Source of the DNA: Comamonas resistens
GTDB lineage: Bacteria; Pseudomonadota; Gammaproteobacteria; Burkholderiales; Burkholderiaceae_C
Length of the DNA: 36,634 bases
Reading direction: 5' to 3'
Assembly: GCF_030064165.1 (NCBI RefSeq)
Contig: NZ_CP125949.1
Coordinates: forward strand, 1-36,634
Shown: positions 23,183 to 31,700 of the stretch, piece by piece
Position numbering within the stretch: position 1 is the stretch's first letter
Layout of the letters: every line of letters starts with the position of its first letter
The notes under the pieces: model-generated
Seen by the model: only the letters and a program-made list of their open reading frames with translations
Told to the model about the DNA's origin: nothing
The model's database searches: none
Translations under genes and position numbers: made by a program

Positions 23183-23761
23183 CTACCTCCCGGACAAGGC
23201 CGCAGCCCCGTCAAGGTGCTTGTACAGCGTCGTCCTCGAAACGCCATACCGCTTTGCGATGTCGGTGACGGGGACGGTCTTGGCGTCGTAGAGCGCCTGG
23301 ATTTCCCGCCGTTCCTTGTCGCCGATCTTGGGCTTGCGCCCACCCGCCCGACCGCGCGCCCGTGCAGCAGCCAGGCCAGCCTGGGTGCGCTCCCGGATCA
23401 CGTTGCGCTCGAACTCGGCTAACGCTGCGAACACATGGAACATGAGTCCGCCCGTCGCGCTGCCGGTGTCGATGCGCTCGTTCAAGCTCTCGAAGCCGAT
23501 GCCGCGCGTCTTGAGATCCCCGACGATGCGCACGAGGTCTGACAGGCTGCGACCCAACCTGTCCAGTCGCCACACGACCAAGGTATCGCCTTCGCGCAAG
23601 GCGGCCAGGCACTCTTCGAGCTTGGGCCGCGCCGACGACTTGCCGCTGGCCTTCTCTTCAAAAACCCGATCGCACCTGGCGGCCTTCAACGCATCGCGCT
23701 GGAGGTCGAGGTTCTGATCTTCGGTTGAGACTCGGGCATAGCCGAATCGGCACGCTGCCAT
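23183..23761 (-). CDS. Serine resolvase/invertase family recombinase
   Basis: The gene encodes 192 residues from MAACRFGYARVSTEDQN; the open frame extends upstream but conservation starts here. The catalytic serine is S12 in YARVST. The conserved Arg region is VVWRLDRLGRSLSDLV, and the long helix reads FHVFAALAEFERNVIRERTQ. A C-terminal helix-turn-helix (TDIAKRYGVSRTTLYKHL) completes the protein. The size equals Tn3-type resolvases and plasmid multimer-resolution enzymes. It is not beside a Tn3 transposase here (IS1071 has no resolvase), so resolving plasmid dimers is the likelier job. A 28-bp res-like site lies upstream. Confidence 0.88.
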   Translation of the reverse strand: MAACRFGYARVSTEDQNLDLQRDALKAARCDRVFEEKASGKSSARPKLEECLAALREGDTLVVWRLDRLGRSLSDLVRIVGDLKTRGIGFESLNERIDTGSATGGLMFHVFAALAEFERNVIRERTQAGLAAARARGRAGGRKPKIGDKERREIQALYDAKTVPVTDIAKRYGVSRTTLYKHLDGAAALSGR

Positions 23762-23845
23762 ACGTTTTCGGGACGTTGAAAAGATGACGGGAATTTTAAC
23801 ACTGGAAGCATCCACAGGGGAGGCTTTTTGGGTGTCAACCTGAAC

Positions 23846-23873
23846 TGTCCAGTTTGGCACCGTTTATTGGACA
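23846..23873. promoter_or_regulatory. Candidate res crossover site
   Basis: A 28-bp site starts with TGTCCA and ends with TGGACA, the length and TGTC...GACA ends of a resolvase site I. It lies 85 bp upstream of the resolvase start, and another TGTC half-site lies at 23833. The middle is only weakly symmetric. Confidence 0.4.
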
Positions 23874-23883
23874 CTTTAAAACA

Positions 23884-24186
23884 CTAACAGCACTCGCCAA
23901 GCAAGCGCTCCAGACGATCCCGCAGGCGCGGGGCGTTGATGATCCAGCCGCGCCGGACGACCTCTGCGGACGGCACTTGCTGCTCTGGATGGTCGGCAAA
24001 GTAGGTCGCAGCCGCATCAGACAGCCGTTTGCCAGCCTCTGGATACCTGCCGTCCACGATCATCCCGGCCAACCGGCAGACGTTGGCCTCGGCCTGATCT
24101 CGTGGCATATCGCCCGGTGTGGTGGCAATCTGGAGGCAGCGCTCCAGCATCGCCTGCTCAATGTCGCGGGCAGTGCTCGCACTCAT
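23884..24186 (-). CDS. Unknown protein, paralogous to 19574-19888
   Basis: The gene encodes 100 residues starting MSASTARDIEQAMLERCLQI. It matches the plus-strand gene at 19574 over its whole length, including EANVCRLAGMI, AAATYFADHPEQ and VRRGWIINAPRLRDRLERL. The start overlaps the previous stop by 4 bp. It is the last gene of the relaxase-linked minus-strand operon. The function is unknown. Confidence 0.7.
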   Translation of the reverse strand: MSASTARDIEQAMLERCLQIATTPGDMPRDQAEANVCRLAGMIVDGRYPEAGKRLSDAAATYFADHPEQQVPSAEVVRRGWIINAPRLRDRLERLLGECC

Positions 24187-24401
24187 GCGGCGGCATGGCT
24201 GGAGAGTAATTCCTGCCGGGTCAACGCCCGTGGCAGGGTCTGGCCCGACCGCAGCAGCAAGGCGACGATTTCATCCTGTCGTGCCATCTTTTGTGCTGGT
24301 GTCCATTGGCTGGCGTAGCCCATCTTGAGCAGCAACGCCCATTCCCGCCGAAGGGCGTCGGCCTGCTTCTGGCTCATGGGCTGGGCATCGTTGGCTGTCA
24401 T
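24183..24401 (-). CDS. Small helical protein, unknown
   Basis: The gene encodes 72 residues starting MTANDAQPMSQKQADALRRE. The ATG at 24401 has GGGAG 6 bases before it and is preferred over the ATG at 24407. It contains WALLLKMGYASQWTPAQKMA and ends LTRQELLSSHAAA. The same frame is open upstream and includes the decayed HAD start at 24437-24471, so a longer fusion read from a GTG is possible. The family is not recognised. Confidence 0.6.
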   Translation of the reverse strand: MTANDAQPMSQKQADALRREWALLLKMGYASQWTPAQKMARQDEIVALLLRSGQTLPRALTRQELLSSHAAA

Positions 24402-24436
24402 GTTCATCTCCCGAAAATGATTGTTGTCACAAGCAT

Positions 24437-24471
24437 GCAGTGCGCGGTCGAAGTCGAGAAAGAGGATCACG
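24437..24471 (-). pseudogene. HAD gene remnant (first 12 codons)
   Basis: On the minus strand GTG at 24471 opens VILFLDFDRALH, matching the MILFLDFDGVLH start of the HAD protein at 18837. The GTGA overlaps the preceding stop. The similarity ends abruptly after the His codon, so the rest of the HAD domain has been deleted. The DxD pair is kept but Gly is replaced by Arg. Confidence 0.6.
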
Positions 24472-24739
24472 GCGATTCCTGCCACGTTTGGTGCAATTCA
24501 TCCGGTGCATTTGGTACATCCCGCTGTGCCACTTGTGGTGGCATCTCAGTCACCTGCCTATCCGTAGCAGGCGGCCACCATCCCCCGGCTTTGAGAGCCG
24601 CTATTTCATCAGCAGATAGACGCTGTGCAGCAGCATAGGACGGTTGCCACCAGTCGATCCACTGCTGCACTTCGTCTGCCATAGCCTCTCGGCCTATCGA
24701 CTTCACACAGAGTAGAGCGGCCATTGCGTCAGCTCTCAT
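24467..24739 (-). CDS. Stand-alone WWPP-module protein
   Basis: The gene encodes about 90 residues. From residue 20 on it aligns with the C-terminal module of the HAD protein at 18837: VQQWIDWWQPSYAAAQRLSA, then IAALKAGGWWPP and VTEMPPQVAQRDVP. The ATG at 24739 is about 10 bases after a G-rich ribosome site; a GTG at 24751 or an ATG at 24724 are alternatives. It overlaps both neighbours slightly. Here the module is separate and precedes the HAD remnant, whereas in the plus-strand operon it is fused behind the HAD domain. The function is unknown. Confidence 0.65.
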   Translation of the reverse strand: MRADAMAALLCVKSIGREAMADEVQQWIDWWQPSYAAAQRLSADEIAALKAGGWWPPATDRQVTEMPPQVAQRDVPNAPDELHQTWQESP

Positions 24740-25211
24740 TCGCAACGCCACCCCCCTGCTTTCCTTGCCACACCCTCACAACCTCGGCCTGCATGGCATC
24801 CATTCGGGGCAAGGCTCGGTCTATGAGGTCATAGACGGCCTGCTTGTCACTCTCTCGGGGCATCCAGTCATCCAGTCGCACAAAGTCCGGTGACAAGCCA
24901 CGCATCACGGCTGCCAGCACCAAATCAGCACATGCGCGGGCATGGTTGGCAGCGTAGGCTGTGTCTCCCTCGAACTTGATCCCCAGCGTCCGCAAAAGCT
25001 CACTAGCCTCGTAGATACCTGCGTCCCCAAGGAGGCCGGTTGTGTCGGTCAGACACCCAGCGCCCGAAATGAAAGAGCGAGAACGGTGCTGCCGCTCGCG
25101 CTCGAAGGTTTGCACAAAATGCCAATCGCCTGTGCCGGTCGATGACGGCAGATTCAGCGCCGCCATGCCTCCGATGTAGCGCAATGGGTGCAGAGACGTT
25201 GTAGGGATCAC
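24729..25211 (-). CDS. Relaxase-linked protein of unknown function
   Basis: The gene encodes up to 160 residues. GTG at 25211 overlaps the relaxase stop (GTGA), suggesting coupling. The ATG at 25166 (MAALNLPSSTGTGDWHFVQT) is a good alternative because GGAGG stands just before it, though very close. The sequence is mixed helical, with FERERQHRSRSFISGAGCLT and AANHARACADLVLAAVMRGL. No domain is recognised. Its fixed place behind mobA suggests an accessory role or a passenger of the mobilization operon. Confidence 0.65.
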   Translation of the reverse strand: MIPTTSLHPLRYIGGMAALNLPSSTGTGDWHFVQTFERERQHRSRSFISGAGCLTDTTGLLGDAGIYEASELLRTLGIKFEGDTAYAANHARACADLVLAAVMRGLSPDFVRLDDWMPRESDKQAVYDLIDRALPRMDAMQAEVVRVWQGKQGGGVANES

Positions 25212-26560
25212 AGCTCCATTCCCCGGTCGTGCCGTGGCTCGACCTTCTTCTCATTTTCATCCTGGCGCGTTTGCTGCTCGAACTCCTGGCGCACCTTCTC
25301 CTGGCGCAGTGCCTCCAGCTCGTCCACCTTGAGCAGCGTGGGCGCTTGCTCAAACCGGATGCGCTCACGGACGTCCTGCTCTACGTTGCGCTTGGACAGT
25401 ATCGCGTCCTGGATGCGCGGGGCAGTAGTGAGCCACTGCGTGCGCCCCGCTTCGCGCAACTCTTCCAGCTCGCGCAGCTCGGGCGCGTGGCCTATGCCTC
25501 GATCATGCAACCACGCTTGCACCTTATGTTGCTCCCGCCACTGCTCGGCCTGCTCCTTGGCTCGGGCTTCCTGTTGCTGACCAGCCTGGTGCTGGGCGCT
25601 CAACTGTTCCAGCCTGGCGGCGGCTTCTCTCACGGCCTGGTCACGCTCTACCAGGCTAGCCACCGGCGAAGGTCGAATACGCCTGATCTCGGCGGCAAGC
25701 TCATTGCTATTCATGCGCTCGATGCGCTGGCGTTCTGACCGCTCCAACTTGGCCGCTTCCAAGTCACCCGACAAGTCGATGATGGAGCGCTCTGCCTCCT
25801 TGCCTTGGCGTTCCAACTCGCCCGCCTCGCGGGCACGCTGGAGGCGCTCTAGCGCGTCCTCGTTGTGCTGTTGGCGTTTATGGCTGGGCTGGCCGGTGCG
25901 CCGCTCGATAGCGGTGGCCGCTGGCCCAAGGTGCCGGGTCGGCTCCCGCTCGATGCCCTGCGCCTCAAGGGTGCGGTGATCGACGCGGGCCTCGATGCCG
26001 TTCTCGCGTAGCCGCTCGTTGGTCAGCGCGGCGAACCGCTCCCGCCACTGCGTGACCAACTTGGAGCCGGTTTTCTGGTCGTCTAGCTCGCGGGTTTTCT
26101 CGGTGAGGCCCTCCGGGCCGAGGCGGCGGGTGGTCAGCAGGATGTGGGCGTGGTGGTTGCGGTCGTCGCCGTCCTTGCCGGGGGCATGGATGCACACGTC
26201 AGCCGCACATCCGTGCCGCTCCACCAGTTCGCGGGCGAAGTCACGCGCCAACCGCGCCCGCTCTGCGGGGGAAAGTTCCTCCGGCAAGGCAATCTCGAAC
26301 TCGCGGGCAACGGTCGAGTTCTTGCGCGTCTCGGCCTGCTCGGCAGCGTTCCAGAGTGCCGCCCGGTCGGCGGCCCACTCTGGCGCACCGGCAGGCAAGA
26401 CAAGCTCGGCGGATTCGACGCCACCCTTGCGGGTGTAGTCGTGAATCTCGCCGGTGCGCTCGTCGGTGATCTCCACCCCGGCACGATAGGCCGCTGCCGC
26501 TGTCGCACTGCGACCGGCAGACCGGCTTATCGTCTTGACGGATAGGTGGTAGATCGCCAC
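25208..26560 (-). CDS. mobA: MobA/MobL-family relaxase (MobQ class)
   Basis: The gene encodes 450 residues from GTG at 26560, preceded by GAGGAAA. The N-terminus AIYHLSVKTISRSAGRSATA is the MobA/MobL signature, with the AAYRAG stretch next. The metal-binding histidines lie in DRNHHAHILLTTRRL near residue 130. The frame is open further upstream, but similarity begins at this GTG. The C-terminal 250 residues are a Glu/Arg/Gln-rich coiled coil, with no primase domain as in RSF1010 MobA. It nicks oriT and pilots the strand into the recipient using another plasmid's transfer machine. The nick site lies 42-70 bp upstream. Confidence 0.92.
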   Translation of the reverse strand: MAIYHLSVKTISRSAGRSATAAAAYRAGVEITDERTGEIHDYTRKGGVESAELVLPAGAPEWAADRAALWNAAEQAETRKNSTVAREFEIALPEELSPAERARLARDFARELVERHGCAADVCIHAPGKDGDDRNHHAHILLTTRRLGPEGLTEKTRELDDQKTGSKLVTQWRERFAALTNERLRENGIEARVDHRTLEAQGIEREPTRHLGPAATAIERRTGQPSHKRQQHNEDALERLQRAREAGELERQGKEAERSIIDLSGDLEAAKLERSERQRIERMNSNELAAEIRRIRPSPVASLVERDQAVREAAARLEQLSAQHQAGQQQEARAKEQAEQWREQHKVQAWLHDRGIGHAPELRELEELREAGRTQWLTTAPRIQDAILSKRNVEQDVRERIRFEQAPTLLKVDELEALRQEKVRQEFEQQTRQDENEKKVEPRHDRGMEL

Positions 26561-26601
26561 GGGCGTTTCCTCGGGGTGTCGGGGCGCAGCCCTGACCGCA
26601 C

Positions 26602-26629
26602 GCAAACGAAGTTTGCATAAGTGCGCCCT
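26602..26629. other. oriT of the IncQ/RSF1010 type
   Basis: The inverted repeat GCAAAC-GAA-GTTTGC (26602-26616) is followed directly by ATAAGTGCGCCCT. TAAGTGCGCCCT is the nick-region core of RSF1010/R1162-type origins as I recall it, and the hairpin in front is placed as in those origins. It lies in the divergent gap between the relaxase and accessory genes, the usual place for MobQ plasmids. Confidence 0.85.
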
Positions 26630-26729
26630 TCATGACTCGCTTCGCTCGGGCCGGGAAGCCATGATACCGGGCGCGCGCCTCCACTGCTAGAGGTTAAAAT
26701 GCGGCCATCAACCCCAGGGAGGCAAAGAC

Positions 26730-27035
26730 ATGGCGGCAGGTATCGAGGACAAGATCAAGGCGCTCGAAGAAAAGCTGAAACAAGCTAAGGCGCAGAAGGC
26801 AAAGATCGAGGCTCGTAAAAAGGCAATCGAAGCCAAGGTACAGCGCAGTCAGGACACACGCCGTAAAGTCCTGGCTGGTGCCATGGTGCTTGAGATGATG
26901 GAACGCGATGAGGCCACCAGACAGCGCTTCATGGAGCGTCTGGACAAATACCTGACGCGGGCTGACGACCGGGCTCTTTTTGATCTACAGGTAATGCCCA
27001 CAGAATCCCCAAAGAAAGAAATTGCTGAGGGCTAG
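26730..27035 (+). CDS. Mobilization accessory protein (coiled-coil, MobC-like)
   Basis: The gene encodes 101 residues starting MAAGIEDKIKALEEKLKQAK with AGGGAGG upstream. Residues 5-50 form a Lys-rich coiled coil. The following QDTRRKVLAGAMVLEMMERD resembles small relaxosome proteins found opposite MobA/MobL relaxases. It probably binds near oriT or the relaxase to help strand opening. It is divergent from mobA across oriT and followed after one base by the next gene. Confidence 0.7.
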   Translation: MAAGIEDKIKALEEKLKQAKAQKAKIEARKKAIEAKVQRSQDTRRKVLAGAMVLEMMERDEATRQRFMERLDKYLTRADDRALFDLQVMPTESPKKEIAEG

Positions 27036-27036
27036 C

Positions 27037-27270
27037 ATGATGAATGCTGGAAGCAGTGCTTCACGTCCAAAAACGTTCGTCTCCGTTGAACTCTCAGGCG
27101 ATGGTCTAGAGCGTTTGATGAAAGAGAACGAGGAGCCTGTGGAAGTCGTTCAAATCGGCCCTGATCGCTATCGCGTTTCAGTCGATTTTGGGGAGCCTTT
27201 CGCAGAGGAACAGCGTGATCTAGCCGCCCATCTGTTGGCGAGACGGTACGGCTCAACGACCAAGACTTGA
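27037..27270 (+). CDS. Small unknown protein in the mobilization region
   Basis: The gene encodes 77 residues starting MMNAGSSASRPKTFVSVELS, one base after the previous stop. CTGAGGGC serves as ribosome site; the ATG at 27040 is an equal choice. It has a beta-rich middle (EEPVEVVQIGPDRYRVSVDF) and a helical end. The family is not recognised. Confidence 0.6.
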   Translation: MMNAGSSASRPKTFVSVELSGDGLERLMKENEEPVEVVQIGPDRYRVSVDFGEPFAEEQRDLAAHLLARRYGSTTKT

Positions 27271-27305
27271 CCGTACATCGCCCTGATCCGCTGAATGCGG
27301 TTTTG

Positions 27306-27530
27306 TCACCAAATCTGCTGAGCTTTTTCGATAACAGCAGCCATCACGGATGCCGCTTCAGCTTCGGATGCTTCTCTTGCCCACCAGGCGGGACGACTGG
27401 CTGCCGATGAAAGTGCCCCCACGGCCAACAGAACAAGCTCTTGATCGCCATCGCTGGCGGCCTGGATGATGGCATTTTCAACCTGCCGCAATTCATCGGC
27501 CAGCCGCTGAAACTCTACGGCGCTAGGCAT
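27306..27530 (-). CDS. Small unknown protein downstream of kfrA2
   Basis: The gene encodes 74 residues starting MPSAVEFQRLADELRQVENA. The ATG at 27530 has AAAGGA upstream; a GTG just before it is also possible. It is all-helical with Ala-rich stretches (VGALSSAASRPAWWAREASE). It follows kfrA2 by 14 bp and is probably cotranscribed with it. The family is not recognised. Confidence 0.6.
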   Translation of the reverse strand: MPSAVEFQRLADELRQVENAIIQAASDGDQELVLLAVGALSSAASRPAWWAREASEAEAASVMAAVIEKAQQIW

Positions 27531-27544
27531 CACTCAGTTCCTTT

Positions 27545-28441
27545 CTATTTCTGCGACGTGGCTGCATTTTTTGCCGCCCCTTGCGTGTCCTGTGAACGTT
27601 GCAGCGCTTCAAGCTGCCCCGCCAACCTTGCCGCCTGCTCGCGGGCCTCTGCCGCCACCTTGCGGGCGTCGTCTCGCTCGGCCTGTGCCTGTCGGGTTTC
27701 CTGCGCCGATGCGGCGCGGGCTTCGGCGTGCTGCTGCGCGGTTTTCTCGGCCTGTTTTTCGATCTGCTCGGCTCGCGCCTCGGCACGATTGATCCGGTCG
27801 GCGGCAGCCTCCAACTTTGCGCCCAGCACGGCGGCCTGTTGCTCGGCAGTGGTGCGGCCTTGCTGGGCTTCTGTGAGGGCTGCGCGTAGCCGCTCGATCT
27901 CTGTGGCCTGCTCTGCCTGCCGTTCGGCTTGTGCCTCGATCTTGAGGCGGGCGGTTGCCACCTCCACGCGGGCAGCCTCTGCCGCCTGCTGCTCGCGCTC
28001 GATGCGCTGCTGTGCCTCGGCCAAGTCGGCGGCCTGCTGGGCGGCTTTGCCTGCCAGCGTGTCGCGCTCTGTGGTGAGGACGGCAACCTGCTCGGCCAGC
28101 TCGTCGCGCTCGGCCTCCAGCGCCTCGCCAGCGGCGGCCAGTTCAGCGGCTTCCGCCTGCGCCTGCACCAGACGGCCCTCGATCTCGCCGCGTGCCTGCG
28201 ATGCGGCCCGCTCGATCTCGGCGGCAATGGCAGCGGTCAGTGCCTGCGGCAGTTCCGGTGCAGCGGCTGCGGCCACCGGGCGGGCCTCGCGCCAGGTCGA
28301 AAGATGCTTGTGGATCGTGTTCGGGCTGCCGGTGGCGCCTAGCCGCTCCCGCACGGCCCGGATAGTCGGCTGCTGACCCTCGCCCGCCAGCGCATCAGCG
28401 ACGGCGGCGACTTGCTCGAATGTGATGCCTTGGCGTGCCAT
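27545..28441 (-). CDS. kfrA: KfrA-like DNA-binding coiled-coil protein (second copy)
   Basis: The gene encodes 298 residues starting MARQGITFEQVAAVADALAG. The N-terminal DNA-binding domain (QPTIRAVRERLGATGSPNTI) is nearly the same as in the gene at 11375. The coiled coil has diverged more, but the block LTTERDTLAGKAAQQ and its surroundings are shared. Similar DNA-binding domains and the same operator upstream suggest cross-regulation or mixed dimers. Frame conservation upstream of 28441 is lacking, so this ATG is the start although the frame is open to 28654. Confidence 0.87.
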   Translation of the reverse strand: MARQGITFEQVAAVADALAGEGQQPTIRAVRERLGATGSPNTIHKHLSTWREARPVAAAAAPELPQALTAAIAAEIERAASQARGEIEGRLVQAQAEAAELAAAGEALEAERDELAEQVAVLTTERDTLAGKAAQQAADLAEAQQRIEREQQAAEAARVEVATARLKIEAQAERQAEQATEIERLRAALTEAQQGRTTAEQQAAVLGAKLEAAADRINRAEARAEQIEKQAEKTAQQHAEARAASAQETRQAQAERDDARKVAAEAREQAARLAGQLEALQRSQDTQGAAKNAATSQK

Positions 28442-28476
28442 GATCGTTGCCCTTTCGTATCGTACCAATGTAAATT

Positions 28477-28497
28477 GTATCAATACAGATATGATAC
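28477..28497. promoter_or_regulatory. Predicted KfrA operator at kfrA2
   Basis: The same 21-bp GTATCA-N9-TGATAC palindrome as at 12311-12331, 36 bp before the kfrA2 start. It is followed by ACGATACAGATACGATA, giving further GATAC half-sites. Confidence 0.7.
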
Positions 28498-28724
28498 ACG
28501 ATACAGATACGATATGCAAGCGATTTTCGTAACGTATCGCCGTCTGGTCGTAGATTCCAACCGCCGAATGTGGGGCGCTGCCCCACGCCCCGCACTCGCC
28601 GCCGTGAGGCTCGGGGGGCAGTCCTGGCGGGCTTCGCCCTTGTCCTGCCCCCACTCGTCAGGCTCTGGCCGCTCCTGTCGCGTCAAGGGTTCGCCCCGTC
28701 TGGCCCGTGTCCTCGCTTCGCTGC
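28498..28724. other. GC-rich non-coding spacer beside IS1071
   Basis: No gene is seen. It contains the hairpin TGTGGGGCGCTGCCCCACGC near 28569 and the block 28681-28724 that recurs inverted at 12471-12522. IS1071 starts at the end of this block. Confidence 0.4.
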
Positions 28725-31700
28725 GGGGTCTCCTCGTTTTCAGTGCAATAAGTGACGGTACGAAAAGCTAGCACTGGCGCGGAGGTGGTGTTGGTAGATC
28801 GTTGATTTCATTGACTTTCCTGTTCACTTTCAAATCTGCGATTCGTGGCGTCAAACCGTGGTCGGTTTCATCCATTGGTGCCAGTTATCGATGCATTTGG
28901 CCGCGAAGGCAGGATTTGGTCAGCATAGCGGTCAACCGGGAAGCGAAACACACCCCGCAAGTTGATGCTCTCCAGCCTGGTGGGCGCAATCTTCCCGATC
29001 AGTTCCGGTGGAATGACCTGGCGGCGGTTCGACCAGCGATCCAGGACCGCCTGCATCTGTGAGGTATTCCACGCCATCACGATGTTGGCCATCAGGCTCA
29101 ACGCATCGGCCACAGCCTGCATTTCATCGACACGTTTGGCCTGCGCCGGGCTGATCCGGCCGGTATAAATGGCGCGCTTGAGGGCGTTAACAGCCTCGCC
29201 CCGATTGAGCACCCGGCGCAACTCGTTCCTGAAAGCGTCCTTGACAAAGTAGTCAGCCAAAAACGCCGTACGCAGCAACCGCCCCAATTGCACGCCAGCC
29301 TCATAGATTGGATCGCCCTGGGCGGCAGAACCGAACCGCGCAAGAGCTGCCACCGCACTGGCATGTCCGCTCATGACCGAGGCTGCCAGGTGCACCAGAC
29401 TATCCCAATGCTTTTCGATCAAAGCGACGTCGACATTGGCTTCGCACACCGCAGCGATTTCTGCGGGCACTTTGGTGCCGCGTGGCACAAAGAGGTGGCG
29501 CTGTTTGAGTTCCTTCAACCGCGGGCAAAGATCAAAACCAAGCAAACGGGCATGTGACATGGCAAAGTCGGTGTAGCCATGGGTATCCACAGCAAGCTGG
29601 CTGGTCTCCAGCTTTTCTTGGCGGATGACACCTTCAATGGCCACGCCCGCCTGGCGCTCATTGAGCACAAAGGGCTGCGCATGGAAGATGCCCCACCGGT
29701 CTTTTACATGGGAGTAGATTCCAATGGAAGGTGTGTTGCGCCGAGGATCAAGCCGGGCTTGCCACACCCGTTTGGTGGTCTCCATGCTCATCATGTCAGA
29801 AGATGCCAAATCGGACCGCCCCCAGGTGGCGGCAATCGGGTGTCGCTGCATGAATTCCAGCACAGCCTGGCAGGCCTGGCTCAGACGCCGTTCGTCCCGC
29901 GCCCAGCGCATGGCCTGGCGAATGCTGGTGGCAGACAATTGCGGAATCATGCGCGCGCATTCGACCGCAGTCAGACTGGTGCCGTGGGCCATGATGCCGG
30001 CATAGACCATCAGCAGCTCGTCGGTAGAGCGCGGCTCACGTCCGAGCATGATCCAGCTAAAGCGCACCTGGGCGTCAACGGCCAGAATCACTTCCGGCAA
30101 TTGAACCTCACCGATGCGGTGATCCAAAGCCGCGCGCAGCTTGGTCACTTCTGGGTCTTCGTCCTCTGCGGGCAATGGCGACAAATGGAGTTCATCATCC
30201 ACGCGCAGTACGCCACTGCGGGCTGCAGCGGCCACCGCATCGACACCGGCAGTTACTCTGGCCAGCAAAGGCTTCAAGAAAGTGGCAGCCTTGCTGGGTA
30301 ACGATAGACGGGCATAGTGTTTCTTGGACTCTGCCTGCCAACGCTCGTCCGTGAAGAACAAGCGCGCACGACCCCGAAAGCTCAGGCTGTGCTCAATCCA
30401 GACCGAGCCATTGCGCACCGCGCGGCGCAGGGCAAACAGGGTGGCCACCTCCAACGCCTGAAACGCCCGTTCCCGGTCTGGGCTGGAGATCGAAACCTGC
30501 CAGATCATTCCCAGACTTGGTGCCACCACTTCAACTGGCAGCTTTCTGGATCCTTTGAGATATAAAGCTTGCAGCTTGGCAAGGTACTCGATGGCAGGAT
30601 GCTCGCCGGTGGCCTGCCAGGGCAGCTTTGCAATGGCGACGAGCAACGACCGCACGGGGCGAATTCCATCAATCAATCCCTCGCGGACCAGGGAGGCCCT
30701 GCTCGGTGGTTTGCGTTTCTGGGTTTCGGTGATCAAGGCTTCAAGACGGGCACGCAACTCAGCATCTGGCACCGCACCTTGCGCGCTCAAGGCAACAAGT
30801 TCGCCGAGCAGCGTTTTGTACATTGCGGCCCAATTGACGGTAGCGGGGACATCGGCGGCAGCCTGACGCCACAGATCGGCGATCCGGCGCTGCACCATAA
30901 GGATCAACTGGTCTGTGGTGGTGAACAGGCAATACCGAAGAAAGCATGCGACCTCCACGGTGCGCGCTGGCTCTTTGATCTTGGCTCCGGCTGAGGGCGG
31001 CCTGGAGACAAGTCGGCGCGCGTAGCGGCGCAAGATGAGATCGGGGATGTCTGCCAGGTGCTTATGAACGTCCAGCGTGTAAAGCAGGTCGATGCGCTCC
31101 AGTACCTCGCTGATTTGGCGGGTTGAGTGTTTCGCCGGTGCAGCCCATAGCCAACTCTGCTGGGTTTGTCCATCTGGGCGCAGCTCTGAAACTGAGGCTC
31201 GCCAGCGATCAAGTGTTGCTGGATCAACGCTGGCGGCGATGGCGGTGCCTGTTTCAACTTCAAGCTGGGCAAGTGCCGCCGCAATCAGTGTCCGAATTGC
31301 CCGCTCGTGCACGATCACCAGCTTGTTCTTGTACAGCCATTGACGCGCCCGCACGAGTAGCTGATCGCGGTCGGCGCAGCGCGCCACTTCGTCGCGCAGT
31401 TCACGTACCAGTGAGCGGCGCTGGTGCTCGCTCATCCACTGGAATCCAAGGACCGTGCAGGCTACTTGTTGGTGATCGAATAGCGTGCGCCCGCGTTCAT
31501 ACATGGCTCTCAGCGAGGCGACTTCTGGTGCTGCAATGCCAAGCTCGTTGCCAAGGTGGCGCCACAAGGCTACTGGAATTACCCGAAAGGCACCGAGCAA
31601 ACGCCCACTCATGCGCAGGAAACCAATATGGAGCGCCAGACCAAGCTTGTGGGAATCACCTCGGCGTGCATTGATTGCGTCGCGCTCGGCACCATCGAAG

